This document shows, piece by piece, positions 59,251 to 64,000 of a stretch of 64,000 nt of DNA. Numbering within the stretch: position 1 is the stretch's first letter; each line of letters begins with the position of its first letter. The notes beneath the pieces are model-generated. The model searched no databases, was not told the origin of the DNA, and saw only the letters and a list, made by a program, of their open reading frames with translations. The stretch comes from CADEEL01 sp050246475 (lineage in GTDB: Bacteria > Pseudomonadota > Alphaproteobacteria > Caulobacterales > Aquidulcibacteraceae): positions 1-64,000 of the forward strand of contig JBFWVZ010000005.1 in the NCBI GenBank assembly GCA_050246475.1. The letters run 5' to 3'. A program made the translations under genes and the position numbers.

Positions 59251-61247
59251 GCCGCTTCCTCTTCGAGCCGCACCAGAAGCGCGCCCTCTTTCACCTGCGC
59301 GCCGGCGGAGACCGCGATCTCCGCGATGACGCCGTCGCGCGGCGCCTTAAGCGCATGCTCCATCTTCATGGCTTCGAGCGTGACGAGCGCTTCGCCCTTC
59401 TTCACGCGCGCGCCGGCCTTGGCGCTGACCGCGACGACTTTGCCGGGAAGCGGCGCCTTCACAGCGTCCCCGCCTGCGCCGTCGGCATGTTCGCGGGAGG
59501 CGCCCAGCGGCTCAAACGTGAAGGCTTCGCCTTGCAAGAATACGACACGCTCGACGCCGCCGCACTCAAAGAAGAGTGGGCGAGCGTCATCGCTCGCCAA
59601 GTGAATCTGGTGCGGCCCATCGCGATACGGGGGTTGGAGCCGCACCCCCACACGCGCGCCGCCCAACAGTGTCTCCCAGCCAGTTTTCGTTTGCTCCAAC
59701 ACAACGTCTACGGACTCGTCGTCCTGTTCAAAACGCCAAAGCATCGTGCTGGGCGCAGCGGAACGCCAACCGTCGGACGCGCGCCACGGATCAGATGTGA
59801 GCGCCGCCTCCGAGGCATCCTTTAGTGCAAGAGCGATTGCTGCGATCCGCCGAAGGTCTTTCTTATCCGTGAACTCGTCGTGTCGATCGCCCAAGAAACC
59901 CGTATGAAACTCGCCACGCTCAAACGCCGGCGTCGTAATTGCCCTCAACATGTAACTCGCGTTTGTTGAGACTCCGAGAACCCTTATGCACTCAAGATCG
60001 TGTGCCAACATTCTTCTGCAAATGTCCCGGTCCGGATCATCGGCAAGTTGCTCATTGTTGCTGCGGATCAGTTTACCGATCAAAGAATCGTAGCTCGATG
60101 AGATCGCGTCGCCCTCGTCGAACCCGGCGTCAAAGCGTGGTCTCTCGTAGCGTGGGCGCAACATTCGCAATCGCCCCACGCTCGGTCTGAACCCCTCCGC
60201 GGGGTCTTCCGCACACAAGCGCGCTTCGATGGCGTGGCCGTTGAGTTCGATCTCGCTTTGCTTCTTCGGCAGCTTCTCTCCGGCCGCGACGCGGAATTGC
60301 CATTCGACGAGATCGAGGCCCGTCACCGCCTCGGTCACCGGATGCTCGACCTGGAGGCGCGTGTTCATTTCAAGGAAGAAGAAGCCGTCCGTGCGCAGCG
60401 CGCCGGTGCCGTCCACCACATATTCGACGGTGCCGGCGTTTTCGTATTTGACGGCGCGCGCGACTTTCAAGGCCGCGTCCGTCATCGCCGCGCGCACTTC
60501 ATCTGTCATGCCCGGCGCGGGCGCTTCTTCAATCACTTTCTGGCGGCGGCGCTGCAGCGAACAATCGCGTTCGAACAAGTGCACGAGATTGCCGTGCTTA
60601 TCGCCGAACACCTGCACCTCGATGTGCCGTGGCTTGGCGATCAGCTTCTCGACAATGACGCGATCGTCGCCGAAGGCGGCCGCGGCTTCGCGCTGCGCGC
60701 TTGCGAGCGCATCGGCGAATTCGCCCGCGCGCGTGACTTCGCGGATGCCGCGCCCGCCCCCGCCCGCGACGGCTTTGATGAGAACGGGAAAGCCGATCTC
60801 CTTCGCCGCGGCGCCTAACGTCTTCGCGTCCTGCGCTTCGCCGCGATAGCCGGGGACGACGGGCACGCCCGCCTCCTCCGCGATGCGCTTGGCTTCGTCC
60901 TTTAAGCCCATGGCGCGGATGGAATCCGGCGTGGGGCCAATCCAGATGAGGCCCGCATCGATCACAGCCTCTGCGAAGTCGGGATTCTCGGAAAGAAAGC
61001 CGTAGCCGGGATGAATGGCCTCGGCGCCCGTCTTCTTCGCGGCCGCGATGATCTTCTCGCCGCGCAGATAGCTTTCGGCGGCGGGCGCGGGGCCGATATG
61101 CACCGCTTCGTCCGCCTCGCGCACGTGCTTGGCGCGCGCATCCGCATCCGAGTAGACCGCGATCGTGCGCATCCCCATCGCGCGCGCGGTGCGGAAGATG
61201 CGGCAGGCGATCTCCGCGCGATTAGCGACCAGGACGGATTTGAACAT
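59247..61247 (-). CDS. mccA: Biotin-dependent acyl-CoA carboxylase alpha subunit (methylcrotonyl-CoA type)
   Basis: 666 residues from the ATG at 61247. Biotin carboxylase domain (VLVANRAEIACRIFRTARAMG, ATP-grasp loop KAVAGGGGRGIREV, MNTRLQVEHPVTEAVTGLDLVEWQ) and a C-terminal biotinyl domain with biotin on Lys628 (EAMKMEH). It carboxylates biotin for transfer to an acyl-CoA by a beta subunit. The operon partner, a methylglutaconyl-CoA hydratase-like gene, favours 3-methylcrotonyl-CoA (leucine breakdown); the beta subunit is not in the window, so acetyl/propionyl-CoA carboxylase remains possible. Bases about 59680-60140 use less GC-rich codons. Confidence 0.92.
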   Translation of the reverse strand: MFKSVLVANRAEIACRIFRTARAMGMRTIAVYSDADARAKHVREADEAVHIGPAPAAESYLRGEKIIAAAKKTGAEAIHPGYGFLSENPDFAEAVIDAGLIWIGPTPDSIRAMGLKDEAKRIAEEAGVPVVPGYRGEAQDAKTLGAAAKEIGFPVLIKAVAGGGGRGIREVTRAGEFADALASAQREAAAAFGDDRVIVEKLIAKPRHIEVQVFGDKHGNLVHLFERDCSLQRRRQKVIEEAPAPGMTDEVRAAMTDAALKVARAVKYENAGTVEYVVDGTGALRTDGFFFLEMNTRLQVEHPVTEAVTGLDLVEWQFRVAAGEKLPKKQSEIELNGHAIEARLCAEDPAEGFRPSVGRLRMLRPRYERPRFDAGFDEGDAISSSYDSLIGKLIRSNNEQLADDPDRDICRRMLAHDLECIRVLGVSTNASYMLRAITTPAFERGEFHTGFLGDRHDEFTDKKDLRRIAAIALALKDASEAALTSDPWRASDGWRSAAPSTMLWRFEQDDESVDVVLEQTKTGWETLLGGARVGVRLQPPYRDGPHQIHLASDDARPLFFECGGVERVVFLQGEAFTFEPLGASREHADGAGGDAVKAPLPGKVVAVSAKAGARVKKGEALVTLEAMKMEHALKAPRDGVIAEIAVSAGAQVKEGALLVRLEEEAA

Positions 61248-62395
61248 CAGCCGAGCACGCCAAAGACGATCATGAGCGCAATGAAGATCGTCAAGCTTAT
61301 GAGCGCGAAGATGAGGAGGAAAAACGTGCGCCAGAGCGCGGACCAAACGCCGAGCTTATACGTGCCGCCCACGTGGAAGAACATGTGCACGGGTATGCCC
61401 AGCATGACGAGCCAGCCGATGGCCCAGCTCGTCCATGGCCCGCCCATCGCGGCGAGCGACACCGTGATGAAGAGCAGCGACATGAAGGCGAGCGAATAGA
61501 GCGTGAAGACGGTGTGGTCGTAGAACGTGTGCCCGCGCCGCCAGAGGAAGAGCAGCCCGACAAATGGGAGCGAGATGGGCAGCAGCAGGAAGGAGAATTT
61601 GTAGGCGTTCTGCTGGATTTTGTAGAAGAGCAGATCCGGATTCTCGAGTTTCTCGCGGAACTTCTCATTGAGCGCGTCGGCGCCCGCGATGAGCACGACG
61701 TTTCCCTCCTCAGCCGCATCGCTGATCTCATCCGATAGAGAGCCGTCGTTCCGCGCGTTCTCCGCGCCCTCGGGCGGGGGGCGCCCCTCTCGGCGCGCGA
61801 TCTCGGTTTCGACCGCGAGACGGCGGCGCACGATCGCTTCGCGCGTCGCTTCGAGGCCGTTCCGAATGCCCGCCGCGCCTGGTCGAGTTTGATCGATCTG
61901 CTGGATTTCGCGCGCCGTCTCCGCTTCGCCTTCGCGCAACGTGGCGATGCGTTCGGTGAGCTCGGCGTTCGTCAAGTCGCGGAGATTGCCCTCGCCGAGC
62001 TGAATGCCGCCGCCTTGCGGCATCGCCAGCGCGAAGACGAAGAACATCAGGAAGATCGTGAACAGGAACATCGCGAACGGCGAGATGTAGCGCGCGCGCT
62101 TGCCGTGGATGTAATCGTGCGTGAGCGTGCCTGGGCGCGCCACGAGCATCGGCAAGGTGCGCCACGCTTTGGTATCGAAGTGAACGACGCCGTGGAGAAA
62201 TTCCTCGAACACGTGCCCAAGCGTGCGGTGCACGTGCGCGGGCTGGCCGCAGCTGGCGCAATAGCGGCCCGAAACGTCCGCGCCGCAATTGAGGCACTTG
62301 CCGTCCCCGTGGCGCGTGCCTTCGCGGCCTTCGACTTCGCGAGCGACAAGTCCCGCTGTTACGGCGGCGCCCGCGGCTTCAAGCTCCCCGCTCAT
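61247..62395 (-). CDS. DUF3667 membrane protein with zinc ribbon
   Basis: 382 residues. An N-terminal zinc ribbon (CLNCGADVSGRYCASCGQ) is followed by the DUF3667 signature H..HRTLGHVFEEFLHG...RARYISPFAMFLFTIFLMFF, a Glu/Arg-rich coiled segment (about 135-215) and several more membrane helices. Function unknown. It sits between the hydratase and carboxylase genes, overlapping the first by four bases and the second by one, so it is expressed with leucine-degradation-type enzymes. Confidence 0.88.
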   Translation of the reverse strand: MSGELEAAGAAVTAGLVAREVEGREGTRHGDGKCLNCGADVSGRYCASCGQPAHVHRTLGHVFEEFLHGVVHFDTKAWRTLPMLVARPGTLTHDYIHGKRARYISPFAMFLFTIFLMFFVFALAMPQGGGIQLGEGNLRDLTNAELTERIATLREGEAETAREIQQIDQTRPGAAGIRNGLEATREAIVRRRLAVETEIARREGRPPPEGAENARNDGSLSDEISDAAEEGNVVLIAGADALNEKFREKLENPDLLFYKIQQNAYKFSFLLLPISLPFVGLLFLWRRGHTFYDHTVFTLYSLAFMSLLFITVSLAAMGGPWTSWAIGWLVMLGIPVHMFFHVGGTYKLGVWSALWRTFFLLIFALISLTIFIALMIVFGVLG

Positions 62396-63243
62396 TCACC
62401 CTCCGCCCATTTGGGTTTGCGCCGCTCGAGAAACGCGGCGAGCCCTTCGCGGCCTTCATCGCTGGCGCGGCGCTGCGCGATGCGGCGCGCGGTTTCGTGC
62501 AGCAATTCGCTATCGACCAGGTGGCCGGCCGCGATCTGCGGCGCGAGCATGTGGCGCGGGCGGGTGACGTCATCCTGGATGTGGCGCACCAGCGCTTTTG
62601 CATCGGCGACGGCGCCGGGCGCGTTTTCAAACGCCAGATCGGCCAAACGCCGCATCGCGGCATCAAGCTCGGCGTCGTTCTCGACGATTTCATGGATGAG
62701 GCCGTAGCGCAGCGCGCCTTCCGCATCGAACGGCATGGCGGAGGCGAAGAGCATGCGCGCGTTGCGCGCGCCGACCGCTTCAACGACGTAGGGGCTGATG
62801 GTTGCGGGCGTGAGGCCCAGGCGCACCTCGGTGAAGCGGAAGCTCGCGCGCTTGGTCGCAATCGCATAATCGGATGCAGCGACGAGCCCTGCGCCGCCGC
62901 CCATCGCCGCGCCATCGACGAGCGCAACGGTGAACATCGGCAGATCGTGCAGCGCCTTCAGCATTTTCGCGAGCGCGAGGGCATCGGCCTCATTGTCCGC
63001 CTGCGTGCGTTCGCCCTGGCGCTTCATCCAATCGAGATCGGCGCCGGCAGAGAAATGCTCCCCCGCGCCGCGGATGAAGCAGATGCGCACATGATCGGCG
63101 CCGCGCAGCGTTTCGAAGGCTTCGCCGAGCGCGGCGATAGTGAGTTCGTCGAAGGCGTTGCGCTTTTGCGGACGATTAATGGTGACGACAGCAACGCCGG
63201 CGGGCGAGACATCGAGGATTGCGGGATCGGGCGCGAGAGTCAT
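62392..63243 (-). CDS. Enoyl-CoA hydratase family, methylglutaconyl-CoA hydratase-like
   Basis: 283 residues, crotonase fold. FSAGADLDWMKR and GGGAGLVAASDYAIATK are typical of LiuC/methylglutaconyl-CoA hydratase, where the first catalytic Glu of crotonase is replaced by a small residue (here Gly in GGAGL) and the second is kept (RFTEVRLGLTP). It hydrates 3-methylglutaconyl-CoA to HMG-CoA in leucine degradation. First gene of a five-gene overlapping operon with the carboxylase alpha subunit. Assignment rests on motif and neighbourhood. Confidence 0.88.
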   Translation of the reverse strand: MTLAPDPAILDVSPAGVAVVTINRPQKRNAFDELTIAALGEAFETLRGADHVRICFIRGAGEHFSAGADLDWMKRQGERTQADNEADALALAKMLKALHDLPMFTVALVDGAAMGGGAGLVAASDYAIATKRASFRFTEVRLGLTPATISPYVVEAVGARNARMLFASAMPFDAEGALRYGLIHEIVENDAELDAAMRRLADLAFENAPGAVADAKALVRHIQDDVTRPRHMLAPQIAAGHLVDSELLHETARRIAQRRASDEGREGLAAFLERRKPKWAEGE

Positions 63244-63282
63244 GGTGCGCAGCCTCCTGAGTTTGGATGCGCCGCTCGCCGT

Positions 63283-63380
63283 CCCTCCCCCTGCAAGGGG
63301 GAGGTAAGGTGGGGGTAAGCGCCAAGACTGGAGAAGGCTTCGTCTACCCCCTCCCAGCCTCCCCCTTTCAGGGGGAGGAG
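63283..63380. repeat. Family A palindromic intergenic repeat, copy A9
   Basis: CCCTCCCCCTGCAAGGGGGAGG (arms CCTCCCCC/GGGGGAGG) at the left, CCTCCCCCTTTCAGGGGGAGG at the right, with GGTGGGGGTAAGCGCC and TACCCCCTCC inside, nearly the same as A8. Confidence 0.8.
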
Positions 63381-63397
63381 CCGGTGTGCGCCCCGCA

Positions 63398-64000
63398 TCA
63401 TACAGCCGCCAATGCTTGGGCCATCACCTGCCCGCGCTCGGCTTCCGGCGTTTCGTGAAGCTTCAGCCACTGCACGCCGGCGAAGAAATACTCGAAATCC
63501 TCGGGCGGAGCGGCTTCTTCGATGAACACGGGCAGAAGCCGCTTCTTATAGCGATCCGCGAGATAGACTTCGCGCTTCACGTGATCGCTTTCGAACGCGG
63601 CTTTCGAGCACATCACGGCGACGCCTTTGACGCCCTTGATCGCGCGCACGATCTCTCCGGCCCAGCTTTCCCCGGCATTGATGCCGTCCTTATCGAGCCA
63701 GAGATCGCGGCCTTCCTTCTTCACCGCTTCGCAAACGGGCAGCACAACCGGCGCATCCGCGCGCGCGTAGGAAACGAAGACGGCTTCCGGAGACGCGGGC
63801 GCGGCGGGCGCGGGCGCGCCGCCGACGGCGCTTTCATCGGCCAAGACCTCCGCTTCGGCTTCTTCACGCGCAGCGCTGCGCGCGGGCCGGTGCGTGACGA
63901 CGGCGAAGAGCGCGACGAGCGCAGCAATGATAAGCGCGAGCGCGAGCGGCGCGCCCAGCCACTCGGGCAGCCCGTAGCGCGCGCCGAACTGATTGAGCCC
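63398..64000 (-). CDS. Membrane TIR-domain protein (5' part beyond the window)
   Basis: The frame stays open to the window edge, so the N-terminus is missing; about 200 residues are visible. A single membrane helix (WLGAPLALALIIAALVALF) is followed by an Arg/Ala/Glu-rich linker and a C-terminal TIR domain: AVFVSYARADAPVVLPVCEA, DLWLDKDGINAGESWAGEI, VAVMCSKAAFESDHVKREV and LLPVFIEE. The Glu in KREV fits the NADase catalytic position. It differs from the TIR protein at 51912-52769 in having the TIR at the C-terminus. Partners are not visible. Confidence 0.75.
   Translation of the reverse strand, partial: GLNQFGARYGLPEWLGAPLALALIIAALVALFAVVTHRPARSAAREEAEAEVLADESAVGGAPAPAAPASPEAVFVSYARADAPVVLPVCEAVKKEGRDLWLDKDGINAGESWAGEIVRAIKGVKGVAVMCSKAAFESDHVKREVYLADRYKKRLLPVFIEEAAPPEDFEYFFAGVQWLKLHETPEAERGQVMAQALAAV

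Noticed and set aside
4761..63380. CRISPR array as an explanation for the repeated spacer sequences
   Set aside because: The repeats are scattered, palindromic over 60-160 bases, not regularly spaced, and no cas gene is present.

Overview
The window is a GC-rich (roughly two thirds G+C) bacterial chromosome segment, very densely coded, with about 65 genes and no rRNA, tRNA, insertion sequence, prophage or CRISPR array that I can see. The gene set points to a dimorphic alphaproteobacterium of the Caulobacterales / Hyphomonadaceae type: divK-pleD, mipZ, a perfect CtrA-type box, ClpS-ClpA, a phasin, DUF3126, DUF1489 and PAS_5 proteins, and a DinB with an N-terminal four-cysteine module. This placement is inference from gene content; I could not run a database search.

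Layout. 1-13.6 kb: accessory and envelope genes (PAS_5 protein, cytochrome P450 convergent with a GMC oxidoreductase, DUF559 nuclease, tandem PilZ protein, amidohydrolase, enoyl-CoA hydratase, GYF_2 protein, metallo-beta-lactamase-fold hydrolase, TPR-glycosyltransferase). 13.6-20.2 kb: gamma carbonic anhydrase, a structured leader or small RNA with terminator before phoH, small hypotheticals, and a gatC-acetyltransferase-gatA-hypothetical operon. 20.2-25.1 kb: ruvX, a permease, and pyrB - 50-residue membrane peptide - pyrC, where PyrC lacks the metal-binding HxH. 25.2-29 kb: an alpha/beta-hydrolase/class III cyclase fusion with a Cys nucleophile, a secreted protein and a desaturase. 29.1-42.5 kb: the core information and cell-cycle block plsY-dprA-topA-rnr-nudix-rpmG, divergent murein ligase and LD-carboxypeptidase genes, then divK-pleD. 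42.6-49 kb: ROK kinase, dinB, and a RidA-GDPD-FemAB-like-GFA-HIT series. 49-57.2 kb: clpS-clpA, a membrane TIR protein, phasin, D,D-carboxypeptidase, a membrane J-protein next to mipZ, and panC. 57.3-64 kb: DUF1489, then an overlapping five-gene operon (methylglutaconyl-CoA hydratase-like, DUF3667, biotin-dependent carboxylase alpha subunit, small membrane protein, sterol-desaturase family), and a second membrane TIR protein cut by the window edge.

Functional themes. Cell-cycle control (DivK, PleD, MipZ), murein metabolism (Mpl-like ligase, LD-carboxypeptidase, D,D-carboxypeptidase, FemAB-like protein, MliC-like lipoprotein), pyrimidine synthesis and leucine/acyl-CoA catabolism dominate.

The spacers carry three families of imperfect palindromes: A (nine copies, C/G-rich arms), B (five copies, a two-hairpin unit whose orientation follows transcription) and C (two copies, each beside a B unit). 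In two places the right arm of an A unit lies where the ribosome binding site of the next gene should be. The strongest candidates for something undescribed are the folded RNA before phoH, the B/C repeat units, the membrane TIR proteins and the MipZ-adjacent J-protein.
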